From contig NC_006694.1 in the NCBI RefSeq assembly GCF_000091045.1, positions 1,032,001 through 1,096,000 on the forward strand: a stretch of DNA of 64,000 nucleotides, written 5' to 3'. This document shows, one piece after another, positions 11,337 to 24,214 of the stretch (position 1 is the first letter of the stretch; every line of letters begins with the position of its first letter). A model generated the notes under the pieces. The model worked only from the letters and a program-made list of their open reading frames with translations, made no database searches and was not told where the DNA came from. This DNA is from Cryptococcus deneoformans JEC21 (taxonomy: Eukaryota > Basidiomycota > Tremellomycetes > Tremellales > Cryptococcaceae). The position numbers were made by a program, and so were the translations under genes.

Positions 11337-14300
11337 ATGTTCATGACATCGACCTCTTCTTCGAGGTCTGCATATACAGACTCTACGACACTCGCTGTGG
11401 ACTTGGATATCGTCGAAGAGATATTTCAGCGAGGGCGATACGCAACGTCTTTCCCGCAAGTGTTCAAATCGTACACAGAAGTTCTGCAAGAGCAGTAAGT
11501 GTTCATCCAAGTTACCTGAATGAAGTGCTGATGCACACGGCTGCACGGTTGCAGTGGGATCTCAGCTACCAACGACTCTGTCTACTACAACTTCCTCTTG
11601 AAGGTCGGAGTCTTAAAAGCGTCAACATGGGGAGACAAGTGGGATCTATGGAAATCGACCCGACTAAACCAAACGTTGCCTTCAAGCGCTTCTGTATCCC
11701 GTATTAATCAAGAAGATTTCGGCAACAAGAAAAGTCAAAAATCTTTCGCTTCATCCCATTTGCCTGAGGTTCGAAAACGCGTTCCTTTCCTTGCTTCTGC
11801 TTCATCAGATCTGGATGAGGGCTACACAGGCGGCGAGGAAAGCGAAGCATCCATCAGGGCGAGTCCACGGATCCAGCTTGTCAAGAAAGAGATTGCAGAC
11901 TATACGCCTGTCGAAACGGTGGATGTTACCGGAGAAGACTTGTTATCCTTCGATCCTCCTATTCGAACTTCGACTCCAATCTTCGCTCAATATCCCCAGT
12001 CGGGCTACCCCCCAGATTACACCGCTTCAGATGTTAGTCAGGACCTTGAACAAGCTACAGAAGAGTTCTCTACACTAGGTTTATCAACCCCAAAAGCACA
12101 GACAAAACAAACGCTGCAAACAGTCTCATGGGTAGATCGCATTGATGATCTCCCATTGGAAATGAAAAGACAAATGGAACAGAAGGCCGATACATTCTAC
12201 ATGTATGGTCTGACTTGGAGATGTTGGAACATGTGGTTTAAGACAAGCGAGTGGTATAGAGTGAGCCATCTCTCGTTCTCGTTTCGTGGCCCGACTGACA
12301 TTACGCAGATTACTTATAAGAATATTATCACCGCCAGAAACAACCTTTTGCTCCGCCAAATGCTCGAGAGATGGCATAAATCATCACGTCGTCTCCTATC
12401 ACTCCCTCCGATTGCCGATCGTCATCGCGAACAACATCTTAAGTCGGCCACACTAAAGACGTGGATGACCAAGCTGAAAGAACGTGATCTCGACCGGATG
12501 GAACAAAGATTGACTAGGCGGAAAGAAGTAGAGAGGATCCGAAAAGCTCTTGCACATTGGAAAAGAAAATGGGACGACAGACGAACGGAGAGATGGAAAA
12601 AAGACATGGCAGAGAGGGAGTTAGGCTTCATAGAGAGAAGGAGAGAAAATCATATATTGACTGTCTTCCAAGTAAGGCGTGGTACCTTTTATCTGCTGCT
12701 TTGCTGACAAGCATTTAGCATTGGCGTGTGGAAGCACGTCTCCGATACTTAAAAGCCTTTAAAGAACAAGGGCTTATCTTATCAATTTTCTACGCTTGGC
12801 ATGACCTCACCACCAAACAGCGATATCTTAAATCCATTTTACAAGACATTCAACTTCGCCAAAAGGAAGATGCGTTGCATTTATGGCAAAAGATGGCAAT
12901 GTTGAAGCCCAAGGAGAAGTTGGCAATCGATACTGGAAAAGGAAGGTTGCTGGCGAGAGTGTGGAATGACTGGAACGTTGCAAAGTGAGCAGTATTCGTT
13001 ACAATTATGCCTGCTGAGGTTATTTTCTAACAATCCTTGTAGCTGGCTGAGTCAACAATCTTCTGCATTTGATCGCCGGTGTCTTTTCAACAAGGTCATG
13101 ACAAAATGGAAGTCGGCAACGATAAATCAGCAAGTACGGTTACACACCCTTCCATTAGCTATATACGCTAACTTCCATCCAGGCACTCGGCCGTAGATCA
13201 GAAACCTTTGATAAACTGCGTCTCTTGCAGACTAGCCTCAAACAATGGAGGATCGCTTCCAGGGAGAGCCTGTTCAATCAAATTCGAGAAAAGCGGCTAC
13301 AAAGCCGTGCCTTCGTCGTCTGGAAGGGCGAAATGGACCGAGTGGAGAAGCTAAATGGTGATGAAATCTCTTCATAGCGTGTTACAAGGGGCTGATACCA
13401 TTTAACTCTAGCACTTGCTCATCAGTTCACTCGCAGACGCCAATCACACGCTCTCTCTTCTCATTTCATTCGCTGGCGCTCTCATCTATCCTCTCTGCAG
13501 ACTTTATCTCTACAAGCCAGGCTCGTCCACAAGCAACACCTTGTCATCAACTGCTTTTCAAAGTGGAAAGCCTCTTCCCGTACCGTGATAGCCAACCAAG
13601 CCTTGGCAGACAAGGCACATGGCTTCTTCGCACTGAGAATGGCGTTCAAGACTTGGGGAGTACAGTATAGGAGGAGAAAGGCTACGGCATGGATTAAGGA
13701 GAAAGAAAAGGAGAGGTTGAAACCTATTTTCGACAGTAAATTTCTTTCCTTTCTCAGATAGCGATGGAGCTAACGATGTCGCAGGGTGGAGAGTTCTAGC
13801 GAAGAGATACCGTGGTCTTGAGAAACGAGAAACTGCGTTCCAAAGGTTTGTGGAAGAGGTATGTTTCCATTCTGAGGAGATTGGTTCTTCTTTCTAACGC
13901 ATGTCTCGACAAAGCGAACCAAAGAACGGCTTCTAGCCAAATGGACTGAGCGAGTCGTCGAAGTTAAAGACCTCGAACTTAAAATAGTGAGGCAGAGGGA
14001 CGAGCAGACTGTAAAGTACGTACCACAAACAAGCTTCGAATGTTATCTGACGGATGTGATAGGAATGCGTTGGGGCGATGGAAATCCCATTTGGAAGAGA
14101 TTAGGGCAAGCAAGAAAAAGGCCGATGATTTCCTTGAAATTCGGGAGAACGGTGAGTACTTTGCCCAAGTTTTGCGTTGTCTAGCTTACATATCTTCTTT
14201 CAGAAAATCTTCGACGTGCATTTCGATTTTGGCGGTCGCAAGCCAAGCGGTCGAAACGCCTACGGCTTGCGTCTGAGCGATCAATCATCGAGAGAAAAAA

Positions 14301-15240
14301 CAAGCTGCTGCGATGCATTTGGGATAAGTGGTGGAACCGAAAGAGAGAGAAGGATCTGGACGATATCGTGTGTACAATAGTCATAGGGACTGTACTGCTT
14401 GCTTACTAATGCTGTTTCCAGAGGAAGGAAGTCGAGTTCTTACATGAAAACGTCATCCTATACGGCGTGATGGACAAATGGAAAGCCAACACCCATGTGA
14501 GTCTTCGCGTTTCAATGTGAGTTTAATATTGACAGCATTTCTCAGATCCTTCCCGGGATCACCGCGGACTCCCAGCGGGTGAAAAGCAAGACATGGGCTA
14601 CTTGGGAGAGAGCTTTGGAAAGGAGAAAATGGGCCAAAGCCATGAGGAAAGAATGGGATCAAAAGCTGCTTGGTGAGAGGACCCACATCGCATTCCCAAG
14701 TGCAGGGCTAACCGGAGATCCAGCCGAAGTGTTTAGACTGTGGAAAGAAGCTGCTGCTCACAAATCCATGCTTAATGCTAGGTGAGTTGATCTTGTATTT
14801 TCATGTGGCCTCCCCTCCGTTCAAGCTCACTTTGACAATGCAGGAAACATCGAGGTCGTCCTCGTCCCTCTGGATCTACTCCAACGACGACTACCCACAC
14901 AATTGGAGCACGCCGATCACTCCCTTTGACTCACTCTTGCGATCCTGCACCTAGTAGTTCTCACATCTTACTTTCAGCTGCCGCAAGCGGTACCTCTGCC
15001 TCCGGAAGAACCCAGTCCAACCAACATAGACATGATGCTAGAGGGAGCGAAAGCGTGGCTAGTGAGCCGGTTTATTCGAGGCTGAGAGAAGAACTGGGGC
15101 GAAAAAGAAGAGGAGTGAGTGAGGAACCTGCATATGGGAACATGATAGGAGGTGAATCGAGAAACGCTGAGAGGTTGGAAACGCCTAGGAGCGGAAGCGA
15201 GATGCTCCGGGCTCTGAGAGGGGTCATGCCTGGACGATAA
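11337..15240 (+). CDS. SFI1: SFI1-like centrin-binding spindle pole body protein
   Basis: In yeasts Sfi1 forms a long alpha-helical filament that binds Cdc31/centrin along the spindle-pole-body half-bridge. Here the protein is a long chain of helical repeats, each marked by a Trp after a hydrophobic pair followed by a basic residue: LLLRQMLERWHK, ATLKTWMTK, KALAHWKRK, DALHLWQKM, VMTKWKSA, NCFSKWKAS, AFKTWGVQYRR, NALGRWKSH, AFRFWRSQAKR, VMDKWKAN and others. I count roughly twenty such Trp sites between 12200 and 14770. The N-terminal 200 residues are Ser/Thr-rich. The last 150 residues (14840-15240) are low-complexity Ser/Arg-rich. The first exon starts at ATG 11337 (a second in-frame ATG is at 11343) and ends near 11493; at least ten further short introns follow. 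The ends are firm; individual internal junctions are less so. Confidence 0.85.
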
Positions 15241-15391
15241 GTTGTAGTCCCTGCTGTTATTATTTGTATGAACAAGTATAATGCATAAATATCGACACTG
15301 GCGGGTTTGTTTTCTGGGCTCTGGGTATCAACATTACATGTGAGGCTACAGACAATCGAGATGATTACATCATGGGCATTGATCTCGTGAA

Positions 15392-16522
15392 CTAAACCTT
15401 TGGTGGAACATCCTTAGTAACCACATCGTAGTGACCGGGTCTACGATTGATGTCAATAAATGTATTTTGCGCACCGTATAATCATCACATACCGATACAG
15501 CAATGTCAATGGGCGAGCATTTTCACTTGTATCCTTGCCGAACTCTACCCAGTTGATAGTTTTCCCTCCCACTTCGCTCCTGTCCAGGTATGCGACCCTC
15601 ACCCCGGCATTCATAGCTTCCGCCAACGCCATTATTTGCGCATTGTCGGCTTCTTTACCGCAAGGCTCGACCTCTTGCCTGCAAAATTCCTCTGTAGATA
15701 AAGGCAAAAATGTGGTAGGAGAGAATAAGAATGGTGAGAAAAGATCAGCATGGGTGCGGATATACGACGATGTGATGAGTCGCAGAGAAACAACAATGTA
15801 GTTGGATCTCTCAGGATCTTGAAGAGCTTGAACGATAGAGTATTCGTTGGCAGTGGTCTCATCTGACTCTGCAAAGGAGCGTATAAGGGCCAAAAGAGGA
15901 TCGAGGAACTCTTCATACTAACACAGAGAGTCAGCTTGAATTCTGTTTAAGGTATTTTGAGCCCAAAGCTTACAATGTCCTTCTGAAAACCACACTGCTC
16001 CATGGCAGGCAATGCACGTTGGATAGCGTCATATGCCAAATTGGCTTCAACATCTGGTTCGGGGGAATGTAATATTCTCAAGAGGTAGGCCAGGGTGAAT
16101 GCTTCGCTGTTGATTAGTTCCTATCCATTCAAAGGCGGGAATTCGCGGCAAACCTACATCTATAGAAGCAATCGCCGTCTCCTCGAGCTCTCCATACCTG
16201 GTCCCATCCGTTCTCTTGTAGGTAATCGAGCTTCTTCACGATTTGTTGAGAACCTTTCAAGTATTCTTCCCGGATAACAGACAACGGCACAGGGGTGCTT
16301 ACGAGCGGCTTCACAAGATTGTCAGGGAATGCCATCTTGATGCATAAGACAATGTAAACACACCTTATCCGAAGTATTTTCTTGGTTTTCCATATTCTCC
16401 ATGAGATTCATGATCTCCTGATCTGTGAGAGTGGACATGTCTGTGTTCTCATTGATGACTCTCGCTGGAGGTTCTTCTGGCTGAGCAGGTGAGGACACTG
16501 GTTTGGGTTGTGCTGAGGTCAT
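15392..16522 (-). CDS. Otubain-type ubiquitin thioesterase (OTU, peptidase C65)
   Basis: Cysteine protease that removes ubiquitin chains, like OTUB1. Visible motifs: catalytic Asp and Cys in RGDGDCFYR (about 16165-16190) and, in the last exon, the catalytic His in RRPGHYDVV (about 15415-15440), 14 residues before the stop TAG at 15392-15394. The stretch PLSVIREEYLKGSQQIVKKLDYL matches the N-terminal helical region of otubains. The central part (YEEFLDPLLALIRSF, YIVVSLRLITSSYI) also fits the family. One intron is decided by frame: 16309-16363 (55 nt, branch CTGAC) joins SDK to PLVSTP. A shorter splice at the first AG would be only 28 nt and shift the frame. The N-terminal 60 residues are Pro/Glu-rich. 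It shares a 273-bp divergent promoter with the G-patch gene. Confidence 0.88.
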
Positions 16523-16778
16523 GGTGGCTGTGACTCCTGGATTGGAATTCTCTTCTGATATCTATGGTTGTGGGGAGAGTGAAGCTTTATGTGTTTCTGG
16601 CATTCGACTCGAGCCAAACATGAATGGATGTTATGGACATGACAAGAGCTCAGCACGCAGTGTGAATAGCCGGCGACGTCATCGGAACAGCCTCCCGCCA
16701 CCGGCCACCCGCCGCCTCCACATTCTTTTTTCCTCAACAATCTTCTCTCTTTCATTTCAATCTCGTATTTCAAGCCAT

Positions 16779-16799
16779 ATGGCTGTCAATCCAAAATGA
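16779..16799 (+). promoter_or_regulatory. Upstream ORF whose stop overlaps the G-patch start codon
   Basis: A six-codon frame, ATG at 16779 and TGA at 16797-16799, overlaps the ATG of the downstream G-patch gene (16796) as ATGA. The uORF ATG has a weak context (C at -3), while the main ATG has A at -3. If it lies in the mature leader, leaky scanning or stop-restart at ATGA could set the translation level. The transcript start is not known. Confidence 0.5.
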
Positions 16800-18034
16800 C
16801 CCAGCCACGGCCATATCGTGCAGGGCTTGGTCTCCCACAAGTAATGACAATTACTTCAGATCCTGCGCCTCCTCGTTCGGCTCATGAGGACATTCACGAA
16901 TATACATCGCCGCCGGGCTCTCCTATCCAGTCATCTACAGATGCCCCTTCACAAGTAAGCATCAGCGGACAACCGGAGAAGAAAGCAGAGCATTACGTCT
17001 ACGAGTCTCTCCCAAAACATATCGCTTGGCGGGAATGGAATATCAACCCCTCACGTCATGGACCGGAACGCCTCAAACATCCTCCGGTCTTTGTCAAGAG
17101 TCAAACTGTTTATGATGAGCTTGGGAGAAGCGTCGTAGATGGCGTCGGGGTCGAGGTGAGTCTGGGCGAGAAGGAAGAGAAACCGGGCAAGATACTGCAT
17201 AATGGTGATTCGATGAAAGATTGGTATTTGAAACTGGCGAAGAAGTCAGATGCTCAACAGGAGGATTCTCAACCGTCAAACAAGCCTGCAATCGCAGTTG
17301 CGAAAACGACTATGGAACCAGCAAATACTGTCAGTGATTCCAAATCGTCAGCTGAAGCCATTCGCATACATCGCTCTGAATGGTTCATCCGTCGAGCCCT
17401 TCTTTCGAAATCCCAAACTCCAAACTCTACACCGGAAATATCCAAGCCGACGACACCGTCTTCAATTTCTTCTCTCCTCACGATACCATCCCAAGCGCAA
17501 TCCAAAAAAATGGCACCCAACTATGCTTTGGGACCGGAGAATAAAGGCTATGGAATGTTGAAAGGTTTCGGCTGGGGAGGCGGTGGTTTGGGTAAACCAG
17601 AGAGGTGGGAAGAAGAAAATGCAGACACTCCCAAGGAAGACCGAAAGGGAAAACGACGGGCGGAGTCAGATGATGAAATACAAGAGGTCGATGCTAGTGG
17701 TAACGCCATTATCGACCTTACTCTTTCTTCCTCGGAAGAGTCGTCTTCAGAAGACGAAGAAGCTCTTTCCGGCCCCGGCCGTACAGCGCCCATCCCCACA
17801 GCACTCAAACTCGACCGTCTGGGTCTTGGTCACCGTTCCGCATCCGAGTCGAAAATAACGCACACTCATAAAGAAATTGTTCAAGCTCAAAAACGTGCCA
17901 AATACGGTCAAAGGAGGACCAATAAGGGTGAAGAGAAAGGGGAGATGGGTAGGAAGCAGAAAATAGACTGGAAGAGGAAAGATAAGCGGGAAAGAGAAGA
18001 AAGAAGGAGATTGGTGGCAACATTGAATTCTTGA
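16796..18034 (+). CDS. G-patch domain protein
   Basis: Single-exon gene of 412 codons, unusual here because nearly all neighbours have introns. The only recognisable domain is a G-patch (about residues 245-275, ENKGYGMLKGFGWGGGGLG), a Gly-rich element that in other proteins contacts RNA or activates DEAH-box helicases. The rest is charged and low-complexity: a Pro/Ser-rich N-terminus, an acidic Ser run (SSSEESSSEDEE, about 17731-17760) and a strongly basic C-terminus (KRKDKREREERRR), likely a nuclear localisation signal. A nuclear, RNA-linked role is inference from the domain. I do not recognise the specific orthologue. A short uORF overlaps its start codon. Confidence 0.75.
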   Translation: MTQPRPYRAGLGLPQVMTITSDPAPPRSAHEDIHEYTSPPGSPIQSSTDAPSQVSISGQPEKKAEHYVYESLPKHIAWREWNINPSRHGPERLKHPPVFVKSQTVYDELGRSVVDGVGVEVSLGEKEEKPGKILHNGDSMKDWYLKLAKKSDAQQEDSQPSNKPAIAVAKTTMEPANTVSDSKSSAEAIRIHRSEWFIRRALLSKSQTPNSTPEISKPTTPSSISSLLTIPSQAQSKKMAPNYALGPENKGYGMLKGFGWGGGGLGKPERWEEENADTPKEDRKGKRRAESDDEIQEVDASGNAIIDLTLSSSEESSSEDEEALSGPGRTAPIPTALKLDRLGLGHRSASESKITHTHKEIVQAQKRAKYGQRRTNKGEEKGEMGRKQKIDWKRKDKREREERRRLVATLNS

Positions 18035-18616
18035 AGTACATGCCCACAAAAGGTTCATCATCGTATGTAAGTTGCTGATTGGGTTGTGAGCCAAGTCTGT
18101 CAAATAAGAACGATAGCTGACTGTTGCAAAGGCCTCTGGAAATAACCATGAGGACATCCTGTGCTTTCACTCGTCCACATCCGAGCAGGCCCAAACCGAA
18201 GCTGTTGAAGCTGATGTTCAGCGATTATGCGAGTAAAGGGCCCTCCGCGTGAATTGGCGTATCATGGCTCTGGATTAGTTGGGTCTGTCTCCTTTCTCAA
18301 TCCTAGCCAACTCAAATCTTGGCTCGTCCCTGTGAGAACCAATATGTTTCGTGTTCAGGTGATGATAAACAACGCCCATGACAAGCAGGACTCGTATTTG
18401 CGTATGCATCCCTGACGATGGTTTTCGTCATCGGAAATGAACCCGTTGCTTACAGAACTTTTATTGTTCTTTAATGCTAATTGATTTACGAATGCTAGAT
18501 TGAAGGTACAGTCCTTAGTACACGAAGCGAACACTACTTGTACACAATAGTTACACCACATCCTCCAGATCTGTGATCTGCCCCCATTTTCAACCTCATA
18601 CTACCCAGGCTCCCTC
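18035..18616. other. Convergent 3' intergenic region
   Basis: 582 bases between the G-patch stop and the DENND6-like stop. No coding or RNA gene is evident; both 3' UTRs should lie here. Confidence 0.5.
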
Positions 18617-21383
18617 TCAAACCTTTTCTTCATCTTCTTCCCTTGTAGTCTCCGGCTCACCATAGATCACCGGACCTGTAATCCCCAACCCGACAGACGC
18701 AGACCGACCAAAAGGCGGTCGAGGTGTCGACCCTTCACTTCCCCCGCGAGCATTCAAACGCCTCGCACCTGGAGATGACGCAGGTACAGTCGTGCTGACC
18801 GATCGAGTCTGGGAATGAGGAGATTTCCCTCTCGGCGGCGTTTTTTGCACGATATTCAAACCTCTTCTCATCGGCTTCTGATTTCCCGTTATGCCATTTG
18901 CCCCTCCTCCAAGTACAGCTCTCAAGCTATCCACCCTTCCGGCTAACCAACCTGCAAACCCAGGACTCATACAGAAACTCGCGTAGAAATCGTTTTCCAC
19001 CCTTGACTTGCTCGTGAGACCTTTTGTCTTGAACAGCAAGGGGTTAGGACCGGATGTGCGAAGATGGGAGAGGAAAGTCGGAAGGGAAAAGGGCCGGATC
19101 CCAGCTGTTGATGTCGCTGTGTGCAATGAGAACGTAGGGGAAGGGTGTGGAAATTGTGGGAGTGGCGAAAGATGGGTTGAGGTGGGGTTAGGAGTGTTGA
19201 TAGACGGGGTCGTCGAGGAGGTTGGGAAGGGTGATGAAGATCGGCTGCTGGGTTGTGGTGTTCGAGTCGGGACGAGAGTCTGAAAGTATCGATTGAGAGG
19301 AACGAGGAACCGTTCAGTTATCTGCTGAAAATGTGTTCGAAGAGCCTCATTCCCTGCTGGATCTATAGCAGCCCGGATCAGTTGATGCAATATTCAATCA
19401 TGAGGATGCACTTACCATCGAGCTTACCCTCTGCTATCAATCCTTCTAATCGTTTCAATAACACCCTGTCCTTCTGCACACTCCTTGTCCGTCGACTAAT
19501 AAATCCTTCCGGCTCTTCCCATCCACCTACACCTCCGCCTATTGTTCCCGTACCTGAGCCTGCTCCTCCTGTCGGTTTCCGCTTGCCTCGCTGTGATGGA
19601 ATACTAATCACATTCGGCCAATGAGAAGCCGCATTCCGGAAGAATGGATTTGTAACTCCTACCACGACTCCTGGCTGGGGTTTGTTCGCATTGATCAAAA
19701 GGGGGAGGTCGTGATCGTGAATATGGAGGTAAGGCCTGAAATCGCCGGTGGGCGGAATGGGTCGGAGAAAGTCACGGAGCCACCAGACAATCTCGGAGCA
19801 TGTCCGTGGATCGGGCGCAATGATAAGGATGGGTTCGGCAAGTATGAGGCATTCCCATAATGACCAAAGAGATGCGATAAAAGGGGCAAATGCTCGAAGA
19901 GGAGAGGACGTAGGAAGGGAGGCAAGGATGGGAACAGGTAAAGGGGAGGCAGGAGCGATCTTGAGGATTTGTGGATTTTCTGTGGTGTCCGGGAGTTTGA
20001 CAGTTATGATGTCAGAGAGAAGAGGGAGATGAAGGACTGTGTCCGGCGTAGGGTCAGGCCAGGAGGCAATGGAGTGGCATGCGGCTTCAATGGCAGAATA
20101 CCCGTATTCGAAAAAGTTGGGAGCAATCTTCTGCTGAACAGCAGAAAATAGTGCTGGGAATGGAAGGTGTGTGAGGATTACCAGTGATTTCTACAATCGA
20201 AGATCAGCTAAAGTCATAAGTAAAAAGCCATTTCACTAACCTGCATATAACCCCTGGTTATTCTCTTATCTCTCCTTTGCTCAAACCACACAAATCCGTA
20301 TAGCCACTCTCTCCCTCTCTCATCCCACTTTCTATACTCTTCCGCCTTTTGCCCAGTGCTCATCAATGCCGGTACCGTCCCGTTTCCAGGCATGACATCA
20401 ACAGGGGAACCTTCAGTGTCCTGGACCGTCGTATCCATCAACCGTTCTTCCATACTTTTCTCTTTGGGAAGAGGCGAGAGAGGTTCAGGCTTTGCAAGAG
20501 TAACAGGATCTGGGGATATATGTCGAATTTTGAAGGAGAAAAGGATAGTGCCTTCGCTGAAGAGAGATGTATCTGGGAATGAAGAGAATGCTCTATTGCT
20601 GCGATCAGCAGGTCTTTTCCATGTTGCATCGACTGGCACATGCACTTACACATTTTCCTTTTCACCAAGTCCCCACCGTCTCCCGCCTGCCCTTCGCTCT
20701 ACCACAGGCCCTCTCTCCAAGTCAAAGTTACAGACAACAATCTCCTTGACCCATCTTCCCATCTTTCTTGCGACATCTTCGCTCATCAGCGGCGGCGGCC
20801 TGGGCTCACCTGGGCGCCTAGCCCAGCCAATCTTGTCGGACGGAGTCGGACAGACCTCTGTAGCTGACAGGGGGGTCGAGCTGGATCCCAGTTGGCGACA
20901 AGACGTATCGGCAGAAGGCATACGGACGTTGAGCGAACGGGAGCGACCTAAGCTTGAAGGTGTACGCCTTGCAGGTGGCTGGGCGGGAAACGGGGAGAAT
21001 GCGTCTTGAGATGGATTTTCTGAAACTGGAGGCTGGGCGGACGATGGTCTGGGACCTATATCTGAGGCTTTGCCGTCCCAAAACTTGCGCGTTATGGATT
21101 CGGGAGTGGTTGCTCCATCGTCACTAAGGTCATTACCGGCAGACTCGTTACGACTATGGGTGTTGGTGGTCGCGCTAATCAGTTTGTCCGTCGATACCCC
21201 TCTTGCGCGTTGTGGCTCTAAGAAAAGCCGTTTTGGTTGGGGAACCGCGACATCCAAGTCGATGGCTGGAGTTGGTTGCGATGGGCTTGTGCGACGTGTG
21301 GGAGTCCTGGCTGCTGCGAGTGAGAGAGATATGTCACCCTGGTCTTCGTCTGGCTGGCTGTCCATTCTATAGGGTCCGCTCAT
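18617..21383 (-). CDS. DENND6-like (AVL9/DENN) Rab-GEF family protein
   Basis: DENND6 proteins are DENN-domain exchange factors acting on endosomal Rabs; that role is from the family. The first 200 residues are low-complexity and phosphorylatable (Ser/Pro/Arg). The DENN start is clear as GRWVKEIVVCNFDLERGPVVE (about 20720-20780), followed by FSSFPDTSLFSEGTILFSFKIR, WLYGFVWFEQRRDKRITRGYMQKSLVILT and LWECLILAEPILIIAPDPRTCSEIVWWL, which match the uDENN/cDENN blocks of DENND6/FAM116. The C-terminal part has EALRTHFQQITERFLVPLNRYF and then a disordered tail. Introns fall near 20180-20240, 20590-20650 and 19280-19420. The start is ambiguous: MSGPYR at 21383 or MDSQPD at 21365, the latter with A at -3. 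Stop TGA at 18617-18619. Confidence 0.82.
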
Positions 21384-21770
21384 GGACCGGGTACGGTGGG
21401 ATCGATAATATAGGGGAAAAAGTACGACGAACATCGGCGGAAAGGGGAGAGTGGAGTCGGTCTACGGGGACTTGAGAGGTACCGGGACTTACGTAATCTG
21501 ACACAACCGATGCCCGGAGGATTACTTGAACCTCCGGGAGCGACGTCGTTCCACTTTCACTCTTCGTCCATGCCATTGTTTTCATCGACATCTCGAATCC
21601 CACAGCAACATATCTAGATATCTAGACGCCAGAAGTCACAGAACAGACACAGCCGCAGACGCAGCGGCGCCATACTCCGACTTGAACCATCCTCCAACCC
21701 CCTCTACTTCCTTTGATCTCACAATTCACACACCGGCCGCACCACATCCCATCTGTTCCCACAGTCAAAC

Positions 21771-23666
21771 ATGTCTTCCCCTCCGACACCACCAACACCT
21801 TCATCGCCGCCCTCCTATACTCACTTAAACACCCCGCCGAAAGCCTATCCACAACCTCCCACCTTCCATCCGCGTAGGAGTGCCGCCGCGATCATCCCTA
21901 TCCATTCGGCCGATGACAGTGACGGCACATCAACACCTTCCACGTCGTCATTATCACCGCCATCCGAGCTCGACGACGAAGAAAGTGTACATTCCCAGGA
22001 CAGTTGCGACCAACCCTGTCATCCAGCGCACGCTCTTCCGCTGCATATGAGGTCAAATACCCTCTCCAGGGTTCCTTCCAATGCGTCGTCCTTGGCGGAA
22101 GAGGGTGAGGCCACACCGTTGCTCTCGTCTGGGGAAGATGACGGGTATCGTGGCAAATGGTACAAGGGACCGTTATTTGTTGCAGCTTTCAAATTAGGAA
22201 TACTGTTTGCGGTATTCACGGCGATTGTCGGTATCACCTTTTATTGGGGCATGCCCAAGTTGGATGACGAGGATAAGGGAATAATCAAGTTGCCGAAGTC
22301 TTTTGCCGATCTCCAAGCATTGAAGTGAGTACTTGCATGGCGTATCAATAATAGCTTGATGAATAGGTGGCTGATGGTCCGTCCGCAGCGCTCTGTTCCA
22401 AAAATACAAACACCGGTACCCGTTAAAACTGCTGGCGTGTGGTGTTGTCTCTTACCTCTTGTCAGTGCCATGCCCATCGCCATCGGCCCAAATCAATAGT
22501 CTAACAATCCACAGTGTTCAAACATTCTCTCTCCCCGGATCCATGTACATCTCCATCCTTTTCGGAGCTGCTTACGGAATCATGTATGGCCTGCTTCTGT
22601 CCTGTATCGTACGTATTCCACATTTTACGCCATCCCGCCAATAATTCGCTAATGCCCTCTGTAGTGCGAATCCATCGGTTCGTTATTCTGCTACAGCCTT
22701 TCAGCCGTCCTCGCCCCTCCGCTACTCACACTTCCTTTTTACCGAGCCCGAGTTGAGACGTGGCGTACCAAGATCATGGGTGACCCTAAAAAGGGTAAGA
22801 AAGTTACTTGGGACAGCATCTTTGCCATCCTCCTTGTACTCCGTATCGCCCCTTTCCCTCCCCATTGGATCGCCAACTTTGTGGCTCCTCACTTGGGTAT
22901 CGGCATGTTTTTGTTCTGGTCAAGCTGCTTCATTGGTATCGCTCCTGTGTCAGTCATCCACGTCACTATCGGCTCTAGTCTCGACGACATGACTTCCGCC
23001 GCAGACTTCCACATTCTTTCTTTACGAAACATCCTCGGTCTTTCTGCAGTCATTATCGCTGTTCTCATCCCTATCGGTCTCAAGCGCATCTTCAAGAAAG
23101 ACCTTGGAGATCTTGGGGAAGCTGAAGAAGCACTTGCTTCTACCAGGGGCGGCGATCGCGAGGTCAACGTACCAGCTGTTGGTCAAAACCATGGAAGGAT
23201 GTACCATGCCATCGACAGTGGTGTTGTCCTCGCAACACCGAGCAAAGGAAATGGTATGGATATGCGCCGAAAGCTGGTCAAAAGCCAAGGAAGGGTTTTG
23301 GAAATTATCCCTGATCACGAGAGTGATGCAGAGGACCGTGAGCATGTCGAGCTTGACGACCACAGCCCGTCACCTCTTCCTCGTCAATTAATCAGCTTTG
23401 ATAACATTGAAGAACCTCTAATGGACGATAATGCCCCAGGTCCTTCCAGTCGCTCATCTTTGCAATCCACTTCGCACAAGGACGATTACATCGTGTTTGA
23501 CCCTGCGAACCATTTCCACAAGATCCAAGTGAAGCCCTATAGACCGAACACGCAAAAGGGCTATGGCACAATTGAACAGCCTGCGCCTGTGATGGATGAT
23601 AGTGAAAGGACGACGACTGCTGTTGGAATGGGTTGGTGGCCGTGGGCTAGGGACGGGGTCGCGTGA
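21771..23666 (+). CDS. VTT/DedA-family membrane protein, TMEM41-like
   Basis: Multi-pass ER/Golgi membrane protein; TMEM41B and VMP1 relatives are lipid scramblases, and that function is inferred from the family. The N-terminal 130 residues are Ser/Pro-rich and cytosolic. A first TM is FKLGILFAVFTAIVGITFYW (about 22188-22247). The VTT core follows: FSLPGSMYISILFGAAYG (near 22523-22578), CESIGSLFCYSLSAVLAPPLL, then ILLVLRIAPFPPHWIANFVAPHLG (about 22831-22900) with the Arg and Pro-rich reentrant loop typical of the family, and a further TM, ILGLSAVIIAVLIPIGLKRIF. The C-terminal 200 residues are hydrophilic and acidic. Introns lie at about 22326-22388, 22457-22514 and 22610-22664. The C-terminal tail is longer than in animal TMEM41. 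Confidence 0.85.
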
Positions 23667-24214
23667 TTGTCGATTGCTTTTTTATTTCGTCTCATCACAT
23701 TGTTGGTAAAATCTTGTATTTGTATCTAATTCTGGCAAGTGTATCAGTCAGCTGTACCACCTATCTTTCCAACACTCATCACTTTCAAACGTTTATATAT
23801 AAATTTTGTTATTTTTGAGGGCATACAGTCATGGCATACAATTCAAATGTATATAATGCACTTCATACGGTATATATTCCTGGTTAAGATAGCAACAAAA
23901 GACTTTCGATAAAACGGTATACAAGAACGTGTGATGAGAAAGTATATGTACAACGGCCGAAAGAAACTACAGAATAAGGATAGACAGGGCATCCAGACCG
24001 GGGATAGATATATATTCTGATCAAGTCATAGAAACCCAAAGCCAGTACTATAGCCATCAACCGTGTCAGCCTGTTGCACCATTGAATAGGCAAAGTAGTG
24101 TCACCTTTTCGGTACCTGGATTGGCAGAGTGTACAATCTTCAGTTGGAACATTCTGTCAAATACTAGGCCCGCCATTAATACTGTATTTGCAATGCACGC
24201 TGCGAATTGGTTGG
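23667..24214. other. Convergent 3' intergenic region
   Basis: 548 bases, AT-rich, with runs such as TATATATAAATTTTG near 23796. No gene seen; it should contain the two facing 3' UTRs. Confidence 0.45.

Noticed and set aside
16336..16363. 28-nt intron in the otubain gene
   Set aside because: Too short. A 55-nt intron with the same donor, a CTGAC branch and AG at 16309-16310 keeps the frame and fits the family.
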